Positions 23,974 through 33,965 of a stretch of 64,000 nt of DNA are shown piece by piece. The notes beneath the pieces were generated by a model, which was not told where the DNA came from, ran no database searches, and saw only the letters and a list, made by a program, of their open reading frames with translations. Each line of letters starts with the position of its first letter. Position 1 is the stretch's first letter. The position numbers were made by a program, and so were the translations under genes. This stretch comes from Sediminibacter sp. Hel_I_10 (GTDB lineage: Bacteria > Bacteroidota > Bacteroidia > Flavobacteriales > Flavobacteriaceae), in NCBI RefSeq assembly GCF_000688335.1, contig NZ_JHZX01000001.1, positions 2,666,001-2,730,000 on the forward strand, given 5' to 3'.

Positions 23974-25506
23974 ATGGAAGAACAGAAAATAGAAAATATA
24001 GAATTAAAATACCTCACGATCGATGATTTTGAGGGTTTAAAATCGGCCACATTAGAGTCTTATGGTGGCATTATGAATTCCTTTTGGACAAAACAGCATA
24101 TCGAAAGATTAACTACGATTTTCCCAGAAGGTCAAGTGGTCATAAAGATTGATGGAAACATTGCAGGCTGCGCGCTGTCGTTAATAGTAGATTATAAAAA
24201 AATTGACGATAACCATACCTATGCCGATATTATAGAAGGGGATAAGTTTAAAAATCACGATCCCAAAGGCGATATTCTTTATGGTATTGATGTGTTTATC
24301 AAACCAGAATATCGTGGATTGCGATTGGGCAGACGTTTGTATGATTATCGTAAAGAACTGTGTGAAAATCTCAATTTAAAAGGGATTGTCTTTGGTGGTC
24401 GAATGCCGAATTACCATAAATATCAAAGTGATTTTACGCCAAAACAATACATCGAGAAAGTAAAGCATAAAGAAATTTATGATCCAGTATTAAATTTCCA
24501 GATTTCCAACGATTTTCACCCGTTACGAATTATCAAAGGTTACCTAGAAGGTGATACCGCATCAAATGAATATGCGGTGTTGATGGAGTGGGATAATATT
24601 TATTACACTAAAAAAAGCATCAAGGCCAGCTCTATTAAAACGGTAGTAAGACTCGGGTTGATCCAATGGCAAATGCGTACCTACAATGGTTTAGAAGACC
24701 TTATGGAGCAAGTGGAGTATTTTGTAGATAGTGTCTCTGCATACCGATCAGATTTTGCCCTGTTTCCGGAGTTTTTCAATGCGCCATTGATGGCCAAGTA
24801 CAATCACATGCATGAGCCAGATGCTATACGTGAGTTAGCTAAATACACCTCGGTGATTGTAGAGCGACTTCAGCAACTGTCTATTTCTTACAATATCAAT
24901 ATCATTTCGGGAAGTATGCCTGAGCTCGTAGGCGATAAGCTTTATAATGTGGGGTATTTATGCAGACGTGACGGAAGTTTGGAGCGTTATGAGAAAATAC
25001 ACGTTACGCCAGATGAAGCTAAGGTTTGGGGGATGCAACGCGGTAGCGAATTGAAAACTTTTGAAACCGACTGTGGTAAAATTGGAATTTTAATTTGCTA
25101 TGATTCTGAATTTCCAGAGTTATCGAGATTGTTAAGTGATGAGGGCATGGATATCTTGTTTGTTCCATTTTTAACCGATACTCAAAACGGCTATTCAAGA
25201 GTGCGTTTGTGTGCACAAGCTAGAGCGGTAGAAAACGAATGTTACGTGGCCATTGCTGGGAGTGTAGGGAATCTTCCAAACGTGAATAACATGGATATTC
25301 AATACGCGCAATCGGCGGTGTTTACACCTTGTGATTTCTCATTTCCAAGTAATGGCATTAAGGCCGAAGCCACAACAAATACCGAGATGATCTTAGTGGC
25401 TGATGTTGATTTGAGCTTATTAAGAGAATTGCATTCTTTTGGCGCCGTTAAAAATTTAAAAGATCGTAGAAAAGATGTGTATAACGTGATTCGTGTTAGA
25501 GAATAA
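23974..25506 (+). CDS. Bifunctional GNAT acetyltransferase / carbon-nitrogen hydrolase
   Basis: This 510-residue fusion has a GNAT domain at about 1-210 (IDVFIKPEYRGLRLGRRLYDYRKE is the acetyl-CoA loop) and a nitrilase-superfamily domain at ~225-510. The catalytic triad of the latter is E266 (LFPEFFNAP), K341 (YEKIHVTPDE) and C375 (ILICYDSEFPE). The same fusion is widespread in Bacteroidota. The substrate is unknown, but an amide or acetylated amine is likely. It lies downstream of the polyamine operon, separated by a hairpin, which may hint at acylated polyamine or agmatine derivatives. Confidence 0.88.
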   Translation: MEEQKIENIELKYLTIDDFEGLKSATLESYGGIMNSFWTKQHIERLTTIFPEGQVVIKIDGNIAGCALSLIVDYKKIDDNHTYADIIEGDKFKNHDPKGDILYGIDVFIKPEYRGLRLGRRLYDYRKELCENLNLKGIVFGGRMPNYHKYQSDFTPKQYIEKVKHKEIYDPVLNFQISNDFHPLRIIKGYLEGDTASNEYAVLMEWDNIYYTKKSIKASSIKTVVRLGLIQWQMRTYNGLEDLMEQVEYFVDSVSAYRSDFALFPEFFNAPLMAKYNHMHEPDAIRELAKYTSVIVERLQQLSISYNINIISGSMPELVGDKLYNVGYLCRRDGSLERYEKIHVTPDEAKVWGMQRGSELKTFETDCGKIGILICYDSEFPELSRLLSDEGMDILFVPFLTDTQNGYSRVRLCAQARAVENECYVAIAGSVGNLPNVNNMDIQYAQSAVFTPCDFSFPSNGIKAEATTNTEMILVADVDLSLLRELHSFGAVKNLKDRRKDVYNVIRVRE

Positions 25507-25538
25507 ATAATATATTTGAATCGCAAATAGTATCGATT

Positions 25539-25871
25539 ATGAAACCAAAAGACAACCATCTAAAACGAGTTATTGTTGATTTTAAAAAATTGACACCAGA
25601 AATCCTATCCTTATTGGTAGAACGCTACCCAGATGGATATGATGACGATAATATCATCACCTTCAAGAACGCTAATAACGAAACTGTTGAGGCCGTAGAA
25701 GTGACAACTGCAGATACAAAATACCTTGTAAAGGTGAGTACCAAGTTAGAGGTCACCATGGAGAATTATGACGAAGATGATTATGAAGAGTTTGATAACG
25801 ATGATCCAGAAGCAGTACAAGATCCAGAATTAGATCCTGAAGCTGAAGACATCGAGGAAGACGAAGATTAA
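25539..25871 (+). CDS. Small highly acidic protein, unknown function
   Basis: This 110-residue protein has a compact N-terminal part (VIVDFKKLTPEILSLLVERY, then YLVKVSTKLEVTM) and a C-terminal tail made almost only of Asp and Glu. It follows the GNAT-nitrilase gene after 32 bases and is probably co-transcribed. I cannot assign a function. Confidence 0.6.
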   Translation: MKPKDNHLKRVIVDFKKLTPEILSLLVERYPDGYDDDNIITFKNANNETVEAVEVTTADTKYLVKVSTKLEVTMENYDEDDYEEFDNDDPEAVQDPELDPEAEDIEEDED

Positions 25872-26057
25872 ATACATAAAATCACTAATTAACTTACAGT
25901 AGAAACTTCAGAAAGAGGAAAGCAGAACCTACCACTTGTTCATCATTCAAAATGATGTGACTAAAAGAACTTTCGGACTTGATGTGGTAAACTTCCGATA
26001 GAACTGTCTTAAGACAGAAAATTAAATAAAAACAACATTTAATTAAGTTCTATTACT

Positions 26058-26396
26058 ATGAAATCAATTGTATTTAAAGGGTTATTATTAGTGAGTTTCT
26101 TCAGTTTAACTGCATTACAGAACTTACAGGAAACAAACACGTTTACTGGGTTTTATGACGGTCATGAAGACTACGGTTACAACTTTATTGGGGAGTATGA
26201 TGATGGTTCTGAATATACCATGACTTTCCATAAGATCGATCCTAAAGTGGCCGATAGTTTTGATTTTGATTCTGATGCTCTTTTAGGAAAAGACTTTGAG
26301 GTGACTTATAAAACAGAGATCAAAACCTTCAAAGATGAAGATGGCTTTGATGATGAGAAAGAAATTATAACCATTCTCGCTGTTAAAAGCCTATAG
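26058..26396 (+). CDS. Small exported protein, unknown function
   Basis: The 112-residue protein starts with a signal-peptide-like segment (MKSIVFKGLLLVSFFSLTA). The mature part is acidic and beta-rich (YNFIGEYDDGSEYTMTFHKI). No family was recognised. A strong terminator follows 25 bases after the stop. Confidence 0.6.
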   Translation: MKSIVFKGLLLVSFFSLTALQNLQETNTFTGFYDGHEDYGYNFIGEYDDGSEYTMTFHKIDPKVADSFDFDSDALLGKDFEVTYKTEIKTFKDEDGFDDEKEIITILAVKSL

Positions 26397-26420
26397 GCTC
26401 ATAACGTTTAGATATATCAT

Positions 26421-26451
26421 AAAGCCAACTTGTTGAAGTTGGCTTTTTTTT
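26421..26451 (+). terminator. Rho-independent terminator
   Basis: AAAGCCAACTT and AAGTTGGCTTT form a perfect 11-bp stem with a GTTG loop and end in a run of eight T. It terminates the plus-strand genes, and the next gene is convergent. Confidence 0.92.
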
Positions 26452-26531
26452 ATGCGGAAATGTGATGTTGAAGTAAATTTTGCAGTTGTTGATAATGCTC
26501 TTAGATCCTGCTGTTGCGTTTCAAAAGCATT

Positions 26532-27929
26532 CTATAGCGCAGCTGTAGTTGGGTTTCTTTTACCTTTGGAAATCAACTCCCAGAGCAATACACCGTAAAC
26601 CACACTATATTCTAGAGCGGTGATCCAAAGGTTTTCAGACTTATCGGCACTGTTTAAATTAAGGTAAGACAGATAGCTCAAAATGATTACAAAGCTCCAG
26701 ACCAGTGCAAATTTATACTCTGTAAAGATGCCTAATAACACGAGGGTTGCCAAATACCAAGGATGCACGGTAGTGCTTAAAAACAGATAGGCTGTAAAAG
26801 CAAAAAGCATGGAGATGATCAAGCGCTTTGTGTCTATATGTTTTCGAAATAGAGAGAATCCTAAAACCACGGCTAAAATACATACAGGCAATACCTTTCC
26901 AATAATGGCAATTTCATTCCATCCTCTAAATTGATAGCCAATGGCTCTAGCCAGATAGTACATACTGGCATTAAACTCAAAAGTATTGAACCAAAGCCCA
27001 ACGGTTTCAGCATAATTTGTAAAAAATTCCGAAGAAAAAAATGGCATAAATAGCATTACGATAGTAATCCCTACAATGGCGTAAAATGATAGGAGTGTTT
27101 TAAAATCAATACGTTTTAGGGACCAGTCTTTTTCTTCATTAGAAAACTTAGAAGAAAAGTAATTGAATAACAATGGTAAAAACAATAAGGGAACCAACTT
27201 AACAGAAACCGATACTCCGAAAATAACCGCAGCCCATTGCCATTTGCCAAGGTGCAAAAGGTAAAGACTCCATATTAAAAAGAAAATCATGATCCCTTCA
27301 AAATGCAGATTGCCCGTTAATTCAATGATAATAAATGGGTTTAGAAGATACCAAAAGATGTTATAGATTGGAAGCTTTAGGGCTTTCAAGAGTTTTGTTC
27401 CAAAGAAAAACACACCAAAATCGGCAGCAATAATAAGCACTCTAAAAACCATGACAGATCCTAAAATACTTTGACTAGAGAAGAGCGCGGCAATGCTAAA
27501 GCATAACTGCTTAATAGGAGGATAGTTGGTATAATGGCTAGCGTTAAGTGCTCCCATTCCAGAATAGAGTTCTTGAGCTTGACGCACTGGATATTCGGCA
27601 GCAGAGAAAAAGGATTCCGGAGTGTAGAGATAGGGATTAAGACCCTCTAAAATCATACGTCCATCCCATATAAAACGATAAAAATCTTGAGAAAGATTGG
27701 GAATGGCCAAAATAAAAACGGCTCTAAATACAAAGGCAATTACAGCCAAGAGCTTGGTATGTGCTTTGGCGTATTTAAGGAGTGCTAAAAAAAACACCCA
27801 CAGACCAACGTAAAGAGAGATCAATTTAGGGGAGTCAGTTCGTTCTAAATCATAAGCGAAACTCCAATAAAAGGCAATACTAATTAATGTGAATAGCAGT
27901 GGAACCTTATGAAGTTTCCAAAACGGCAT
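26532..27929 (-). CDS. Polytopic glycosyltransferase (GT87/mannosyltransferase-like)
   Basis: This 465-residue protein has about ten to eleven membrane helices. Between them lies a loop with the acidic motif LSQDFYRFIWDGRMILEGLNPY, typical of GT-C enzymes that take sugar from a polyprenyl-phosphate donor. The following YTNYPPIKQLCFSI and SVSVKLVPLLFLP are also characteristic of GT87-like proteins. Its first codon overlaps the stop of the upstream GT2 gene by one base, giving a three-gene operon. The likely role is to add a lipid-linked sugar to a glycolipid or envelope glycan on the outer face of the inner membrane. Confidence 0.75.
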   Translation of the reverse strand: MPFWKLHKVPLLFTLISIAFYWSFAYDLERTDSPKLISLYVGLWVFFLALLKYAKAHTKLLAVIAFVFRAVFILAIPNLSQDFYRFIWDGRMILEGLNPYLYTPESFFSAAEYPVRQAQELYSGMGALNASHYTNYPPIKQLCFSIAALFSSQSILGSVMVFRVLIIAADFGVFFFGTKLLKALKLPIYNIFWYLLNPFIIIELTGNLHFEGIMIFFLIWSLYLLHLGKWQWAAVIFGVSVSVKLVPLLFLPLLFNYFSSKFSNEEKDWSLKRIDFKTLLSFYAIVGITIVMLFMPFFSSEFFTNYAETVGLWFNTFEFNASMYYLARAIGYQFRGWNEIAIIGKVLPVCILAVVLGFSLFRKHIDTKRLIISMLFAFTAYLFLSTTVHPWYLATLVLLGIFTEYKFALVWSFVIILSYLSYLNLNSADKSENLWITALEYSVVYGVLLWELISKGKRNPTTAAL

Positions 27930-29419
27930 TACATTTTAGAGCTTATCGATTTGAAGAATACATAACCAAAACCTAAAAAGAGCATCAGGTGAAATGGGAA
28001 CAATCCAAAATCACCACCTTGATCACCTACAACAAAAGCACTGTACAAACCAAAAGCAAAATACAGCATTAAAAAGCCTTCTACAATCACGTTGAGCGAC
28101 AGGGTTTTTCTAAGGTATTTATTGCCTTTCCAGGTGTCTTTAATACTGCTAATGTTAAACTTAGGCGTACGCACAAACTCACTGCGTTTACCAGCATGGC
28201 CCTCAAGAACGGCTATAGAATTGTGTAACGAAAACCCCATAGCGATCGAGAAAAAGGTAAAGAACATCCCGATATAGCTAAAGAATTTTTTAAATCCGCT
28301 CCCATAGATTTGCTTGTACATAAACCAATAGCATACAAAGAAAATCATGGTACTCAACACAAAGAAACTCATGAAGTAAAAGTAAAAGCGTAAATGCTCA
28401 TATTCGTTTTTGATATAAAGCATTGGGATGCTCAATACGGCAACAATAAATACGTTTAAAAACATGGTACTGTTCAACAAGTGCAATAAGCCATGCACTT
28501 TGGTTTTAAAGGAAATGTTATCAGATTTGACGACGCGCCAAAGCATTTTTCTAAAATTCTCAGCACCTCCTTTGTTCCATCTAAATTGTTGAGATCGCGC
28601 AGCACTAATCACAACTGGTAATTCTGCTGGAGTCTCTACATCTTCAAGATATTTAAATTTCCAGTTTTTAAGTTGTGCTCTGTAGCTAAGATCAAGATCT
28701 TCGGTTAAAGTATCGCCTTCCCAGTTTCCGGCATCAAGAATACAGGTTTTACGCCATACCCCAGCGGTGCCATTAAAGTTGATAAAGTGTCCCTTGCTAT
28801 TTCGGCCAACCTGCTCTAAGGTAAAATGGGCATCAAGAGCAAAGGCTTGAATTTTTGTAAGTAAAGAATAATTTCTATTGATATGTCCCCAACGGGTTTG
28901 AACCACACCAATTTTTTCGTCCTTAAAGTAGGGAATGGTACGTTTTAACCAGTTTTTCTTCGGAAGAAAATCGGCATCAAAAATAGCAATATATTCACCT
29001 TTGGCAATTTTAAGGCCTTCTTTGAGAGCGCCAGCTTTATAGCCGCTTCTATCTGTTCTAGTAATATGCGTAATGTCAAGCCCCGTTTTTTGAAGCTGGG
29101 CAACGTGTGCTCTTGTGGTAGCTACGGTCTCATCTGTACTGTCATCCAGCACTTGAATTTCTAGCCGGTTTTGAGGATAGTCTAAAAGTGCAATGTTGTC
29201 TAGCAAACGCTCCATCACATACATTTCGTTAAAAACGGGTAATTGGATGGTCACATAAGGCACTTCTTCTGGTTTAGAAAAATCAAAAGTGACGCAGGGT
29301 TTATTGGTTTTTTTTGAAGACAGGTAATTTGAGAGTAAGTTGAGCTGTGCTAGAGAGTACATGAAAATCAGCACAATAGCAATGGTGTAAATGACAATAA
29401 TTGTCGTTTCGATAATCAT
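27929..29419 (-). CDS. Membrane glycosyltransferase, GT2 (cellulose-synthase-like)
   Basis: This 496-residue protein has an N-terminal membrane helix, a GT-A domain and a four- to five-helix C-terminal membrane part. Catalytic motifs are present: VLDDSTDET, IFDADFLP (DxD), TLTEDLDLS (TED) and the QQFRWNKG motif (QxxRW). Such enzymes add sugars processively or to lipid acceptors at the cytoplasmic side. It overlaps the next upstream gene by 4 bases. The acceptor is not known. Confidence 0.85.
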   Translation of the reverse strand: MIIETTIIVIYTIAIVLIFMYSLAQLNLLSNYLSSKKTNKPCVTFDFSKPEEVPYVTIQLPVFNEMYVMERLLDNIALLDYPQNRLEIQVLDDSTDETVATTRAHVAQLQKTGLDITHITRTDRSGYKAGALKEGLKIAKGEYIAIFDADFLPKKNWLKRTIPYFKDEKIGVVQTRWGHINRNYSLLTKIQAFALDAHFTLEQVGRNSKGHFINFNGTAGVWRKTCILDAGNWEGDTLTEDLDLSYRAQLKNWKFKYLEDVETPAELPVVISAARSQQFRWNKGGAENFRKMLWRVVKSDNISFKTKVHGLLHLLNSTMFLNVFIVAVLSIPMLYIKNEYEHLRFYFYFMSFFVLSTMIFFVCYWFMYKQIYGSGFKKFFSYIGMFFTFFSIAMGFSLHNSIAVLEGHAGKRSEFVRTPKFNISSIKDTWKGNKYLRKTLSLNVIVEGFLMLYFAFGLYSAFVVGDQGGDFGLFPFHLMLFLGFGYVFFKSISSKM

Positions 29420-30114
29420 TTTTTAAAACTATATTTAAAAATCCAAAGCAGGATTTTTACGCCTGCAAATATAGCACCTTTTACGGTTCCTGAAACTTTT
29501 GAGATGCCTATTCTATTTCTATAATTTACAGGGATTTCAGTATAGGTCATTCTTTGCCGTAAGACTTTAAGTTGCATTTCTACCGTCCAGCCATAGGTTT
29601 TGTCTTCCATGTTGAGGCTCAGTAGTTTGCTGTATTTTATGGCTCGAAACGGACCTAAATCTGAAAATTTCGCATTAAAAAACAGGGACATTAATGAGGT
29701 AGCTAACCAATTTCCAAAAATTTGAGGAATCGTCATTGCGCCTTTTTCTCTTAACTCCTTCACTCTCGCTCCAACAACAAAATCGAGATTCTCATTTAAA
29801 ATAGGATCTATGATTTTGGTGAGCTCTTCAGAATAATCAGAATAATCGCCATCTAAAAACACGATAATATCGGGCTGTTGTTGTTTTGGTAAAGTAGCAA
29901 TGTAACTCATGCCTTTTAAGCAGGCATGCCCATAACCAGGACGGGGTTCTTTTAAAACAGTGGCGCCAGCAGTTTTTGCGTTAATTTCAGTAGCATCTGT
30001 AGAATTATTGCTTACCACAATAACCTCACTAACCAGTTTGGGAATGTCTCTAATAACAAGGCCAATAGAATCGGCCTCATTATAAGCGGGAATAATGACT
30101 TTAATGTTGCTCAT
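29416..30114 (-). CDS. GT2 glycosyltransferase, dolichyl/polyprenyl-phosphate type
   Basis: This 232-residue GT-A enzyme starts with KVIIPAYNEADSIGLVIRDIP and has VSNNSTDAT, FLDGDYSDY (DxD) and GARVKELREKGAM, which matches the family that transfers glucose or mannose to polyprenyl phosphate. It is the first gene of the three-gene operon and could make the lipid-linked sugar used by the GT-C enzyme encoded two genes downstream. That link is inferred from order and tight overlaps. Confidence 0.82.
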   Translation of the reverse strand: MSNIKVIIPAYNEADSIGLVIRDIPKLVSEVIVVSNNSTDATEINAKTAGATVLKEPRPGYGHACLKGMSYIATLPKQQQPDIIVFLDGDYSDYSEELTKIIDPILNENLDFVVGARVKELREKGAMTIPQIFGNWLATSLMSLFFNAKFSDLGPFRAIKYSKLLSLNMEDKTYGWTVEMQLKVLRQRMTYTEIPVNYRNRIGISKVSGTVKGAIFAGVKILLWIFKYSFKK

Positions 30115-30260
30115 TACAGGTCTTTTACTAGATGGAGAGCTCTCAAGCTTGCCATCTATAATCTTTTCAAAATATGATGGTGCAAAGATTGGTTTTTTCT
30201 TTTTGAGTATAGATGCTATTTAGCAACTTGTTGCATATTCCATTTTGAAAAAAGAAGATT

Positions 30261-31853
30261 TTATTTTTCGTTGATTAAGGCCATCAAGTCTACATCATTA
30301 CCTAACAAGATGTCGTTGCTATTGATGCGACCTTTCATATGATCATTCTCTAATTTTAAAACACCTCTAGGGCAAACTGCAGAACAAATCCCACAGCCCA
30401 CACAGCTCGAGCGTACAATATTTTCTCCTTTTTGTGCATAAGCACGCACATCAATCCCCATTTCGCAGTAGGTGGAGCAATTTCCACAGGAGATACATTG
30501 TCCGCCGTTTGTAGTAATTCTAAATTTTGAAAATAAGCGTTGTTGAAATCCTAATATGGCGGCCATTGGGCAACCAAAACGACACCAAACCCTATTGCCG
30601 AAAATAGGATAAAATCCAGTGCCTATAACGCCTGAGAAGATGGAACCAATCAAGAAGCCGTAGGATGTACGTAAGGTTTCGGCTTTAATTAAAAATAAGT
30701 TAGCCCCGTTAGTATAATGCAATCCAATGAGTGCCATAACAATCACAAAATAACCTATCGCGCCATATTTGGCATCCTTGGCCAATTGCTGTCTCTTAAA
30801 AATCATTACAAGCGCAAATACCAGAGTGAGTAATGAGGCCACACCAATTAAAAACGTCGATTTTGTAAGCCAATATTTACTGCTGTCTTCACCTAAATAA
30901 GAATAAATGACAGCTGTGGTCATTAAGGTTACAAAAACAACGACGCTATGTACCACCCATCGTTCTATGTTCCATGCGTACTGTTTTTTGTTGCTCAAGT
31001 GTCTAAACGAATCACCGGCAGTCTCTGCTAAGCCACCGCAGCCACAAACCCAGGAGCAGTACCAACGCTTTCCGTATTTGTAGGTTAAAATTGGGGTGAT
31101 GATAAAAATTGAAGCGACGCCAAAAAGCAGTAAGGCCAGACCAATATCTCCAGCCTCTATCATAGAATTGACCCTATATTGCTCAAAGTTGTAGTAGTTA
31201 AGTGGCCAGATGTTCTTTAAATCGTAATAGGGTAAACTAAACGATTCAGAATTTAATCGTGCCATAAACTCCGGAATTAAAAATGCAAATGCCAACTGAA
31301 AGAACATCACAGAAAAGGTGCGTAAGCGCTCATATCTATTGTGACGGTATTTGAGTAAAAATTTATACCCTAAAAAGAGTATGGCAATGGTGTATAATGT
31401 GCCGTAAACAAACCATTGGCTCGCCTGTCCGCCATTTAATAGATAGCTCAAGGGGTCAAAGAGTGCTATTACTCCAGTATTTGCAGCACCATCGGTACCA
31501 AGCCCTAACCATGCTGCTTTAAAATAGAGAATGAGATAGAAACTGGTTAAGGCAATGCCTGTGACCCAAGCCCACAAACCCCGAGAGGAAATGGATTTGA
31601 ACATCACGCCGTCATTTTTGATGCCGGCATGCTTGCCCAGATACAGATCATTTGCGAATAATATGATACCACCAGAAATCATCACCAAAGAGACGGTCAA
31701 GACCACGGCTCTATTGGGAAAATTAATATTAAAAGCCGCTAAGACTAAAATCAGGAGTCCAATAACGCCAATAGCGGTTGCTATCTTTTGTTTATTAGAA
31801 AGATCAAAAGCCTCTGGCTTGGTAAGCGACATGCTTGGATTAGGTGGATTCAT
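30261..31853 (-). CDS. Membrane 4Fe-4S polyferredoxin (NapH/CcoG/NosR-like)
   Basis: The 530-residue protein has roughly ten membrane helices and several Cys groups. YCSWVCGCGG and WCRFGCPMAA are the CP-type motifs of NapH/NosR membrane proteins. The C-terminal GGQCISCGNCSTYCEMG and SSCVGCGICSAVCPRG are two 4Fe-4S ferredoxin motifs. It probably moves electrons across or along the membrane. It lies 79 bases downstream of an FAD oxidoreductase on the same strand, suggesting a shared redox module; the electron acceptor is unknown. Confidence 0.8.
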   Translation of the reverse strand: MNPPNPSMSLTKPEAFDLSNKQKIATAIGVIGLLILVLAAFNINFPNRAVVLTVSLVMISGGIILFANDLYLGKHAGIKNDGVMFKSISSRGLWAWVTGIALTSFYLILYFKAAWLGLGTDGAANTGVIALFDPLSYLLNGGQASQWFVYGTLYTIAILFLGYKFLLKYRHNRYERLRTFSVMFFQLAFAFLIPEFMARLNSESFSLPYYDLKNIWPLNYYNFEQYRVNSMIEAGDIGLALLLFGVASIFIITPILTYKYGKRWYCSWVCGCGGLAETAGDSFRHLSNKKQYAWNIERWVVHSVVVFVTLMTTAVIYSYLGEDSSKYWLTKSTFLIGVASLLTLVFALVMIFKRQQLAKDAKYGAIGYFVIVMALIGLHYTNGANLFLIKAETLRTSYGFLIGSIFSGVIGTGFYPIFGNRVWCRFGCPMAAILGFQQRLFSKFRITTNGGQCISCGNCSTYCEMGIDVRAYAQKGENIVRSSCVGCGICSAVCPRGVLKLENDHMKGRINSNDILLGNDVDLMALINEK

Positions 31854-31932
31854 TTTTTATTATTTGATTGAGATCTCAAGGGTTTGGTGTTTTTATTGTG
31901 CTGCATCATAAACCGATGAAATCTTGTAAAAT

Positions 31933-33237
31933 TTAAACGTTTTGTAATTGTTTCGTGTAAGCCGAGAGGATGGTATGCTCGTAGCGGCTATAAAATTCAG
32001 GATCAAAATTGGCCGTTTTTAAATGTTGCATTACATAATCTACTTCCCTTTTCTCTGTAAGCCATTGGTCAAACACCTCATGGCGCATGCGTATCCCAAA
32101 GGTGTTGATGCCTAAAAACTCATGGCTGTCTTTGTGGTAAGCCACGGTGATGCATCTGGTGTCATCTTCGTGTTTCCAATGAAAATGAGCTTCGTAATCA
32201 GGTCTTCCTTTTTTGCCAAACACCCAGCCGTAGGTTTGGTATTCGATATCTAAAAATTTAGCGCTATTAAACCAGTGCCCGGGATTATAGGCCATTCTGT
32301 TGCCGCAAATGGTCTGTGCCAAGGTTTCTCCCATCATTCTCCCTGTGTACCAAACGGCCTCAACTGGGCGGCGTTGGCCAATGGCCTCATGTTGCTCGGC
32401 GCAGTCGCCAATGGCATAAACGTTTGGGACATTGGTTTCAAGATAGCGGTTGACCAAAACGCCTTTTTTTGTGGAAATGTTAGAGTCTTTTATAAAATTT
32501 ATATTTGGCGATACGCCGGCTGTTAATCCTACCAAATCACAGGCTATTTCCTCGCCAGTCTCTTCGATAATGATGGATTTGACCTTACCATTTTCGTCTG
32601 ATTTAATTTCTTTGAGACTGCTGGAAAGCCTAAGGTCAATGTGATGGCTCTTGATATGTCTATTGATCATTTGGCTCTCTCCTTCGGGCAATACGCCGTT
32701 CCAAAAACTAGATTCCCTAACTAAGAAGGTCACGGGAATATTTCGAGAGTTCAGCATTTCGGCCAGTTCAATGCCAATGAGTCCGCCGCCAACAATCACA
32801 GCGCGTTTGCAAACTGTATTATTGGGAGCGTTTGCTTCTAGAGTATCTAGATCTTGTTTACTGTAAAGCCCCTGCACGCCGTCTAAATCTTGACCTGGCC
32901 AACCATAATGATTAGGGCTACTGCCTGTAGCAATCACTAATTTGTCATAACTTAAATTGCCGCCATGGTCTAATTTGAGGGAGTTGTTGCTCGTATCTAT
33001 TTTAGTGACGTGCGCCTTAAGCAGTTCAATACGGTTTTTTTTCCAAAACCAATCTTCATAAGGTTTTGTATGTTCGTAAGTCATATGGCCCATGTAAATG
33101 TACATCAGGGCGGTTCGGGAGAAAAAATGATCGGTTTCAGAAGAAATGATCGTGATTTTTTTGTCAGAGCCTTTTCTAATGTGTCTGGCAAGCGTCACTC
33201 CTGAGATGCCGTTACCTATGATAACTATATGTTCCAT
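31933..33237 (-). CDS. FAD/NAD(P)-dependent oxidoreductase
   Basis: This 434-residue flavoprotein has two Rossmann motifs, IVIIGNGISGVTLARHI near the N-terminus for FAD and AVIVGGGLIGIELAEML near residue 148 for NAD(P)H. VYAIGDCAE is the FAD-ribityl motif. The fold belongs to the pyridine-nucleotide disulfide oxidoreductase class without the redox CxxxxC pair, as in rubredoxin or nitrite-reductase reductases. Partnership with the adjacent polyferredoxin is likely. Confidence 0.82.
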   Translation of the reverse strand: MEHIVIIGNGISGVTLARHIRKGSDKKITIISSETDHFFSRTALMYIYMGHMTYEHTKPYEDWFWKKNRIELLKAHVTKIDTSNNSLKLDHGGNLSYDKLVIATGSSPNHYGWPGQDLDGVQGLYSKQDLDTLEANAPNNTVCKRAVIVGGGLIGIELAEMLNSRNIPVTFLVRESSFWNGVLPEGESQMINRHIKSHHIDLRLSSSLKEIKSDENGKVKSIIIEETGEEIACDLVGLTAGVSPNINFIKDSNISTKKGVLVNRYLETNVPNVYAIGDCAEQHEAIGQRRPVEAVWYTGRMMGETLAQTICGNRMAYNPGHWFNSAKFLDIEYQTYGWVFGKKGRPDYEAHFHWKHEDDTRCITVAYHKDSHEFLGINTFGIRMRHEVFDQWLTEKREVDYVMQHLKTANFDPEFYSRYEHTILSAYTKQLQNV

Positions 33238-33439
33238 TTATAATATCTGCGTCTTTCAATTATGTCGCAACTAAAGGTAATAACTTTACTGGAGCAGTTA
33301 ATTTATATTGGTTATAAATTGAATTGCGTTTTTGGGTTTCACTTCGGAAATGTGAACGGTAGTTTTCGTGGTAGCTATAAGAAAAGTATTGATTTTCGAC
33401 TTACCGTGTATTGTGGTTACATAGTAATACAACTCTAGC

Positions 33440-33883
33440 ATGACACGTTATTTCACCCTTCTATTCTTTGCTTTTGGTCTAAATTTTAGTTTTGGTCAAA
33501 GTACCCAAGCCTTTTTTGACAAAGCCGATAGCTTCTTGAAGGCTAATGTTTCCGAAGGAAAAGTGGATGATGAGCGAATTCATTTTGTATTGGTATGTGG
33601 AGTTGTTGGTTGTCCGCCATTAATCAATAGCGCTTTTTCCCAAGTATGATAGATGCCCAATTGCAAAAACAAATCGTAGCGGCTCTAAGTCATCCAGAGT
33701 TTGTGAGAACAGGAAAAGGGCAGGTGCAACTTTCTGAAATTTTTAAATGGTACTAGTCCGATTTTTTTGCAAGACGGAAATGAGCTAGATTTCATCAACC
33801 GTTTTAGAACAGAAAAAATTGCTTCAACATCTACAATCACATACTATCCCTATGATTGGAGTTTGAACAAACGTAAACCATAG
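33440..33883 (+). pseudogene. Decayed DUF547 gene
   Basis: The start is intact, with a signal peptide (MTRYFTLLFFAFGLNFSF) and the first helix. The frame then jumps from GKVDDERIHFV straight into VCGVVGCPPL, so about 90 central codons are missing. Frameshifts follow: LQKQIVAALSHPEF and LSEIFKWY are in a second frame, and DGNELDFINRFRTEK through YYPYDWSLNKRKP in a third. These match the C-terminal half of the intact DUF547 gene at 36633-37448 (KLSKIFDWYSSDF, FKSYDWSLN). Confidence 0.8.
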
Positions 33884-33965
33884 TTGGGACTGTGATTTAT
33901 TAGAGCTTTGCATACGCTCGTTTCGCTTTATGTCTTATTTTCGGGAAAACAATGGCTCTCGTTCG

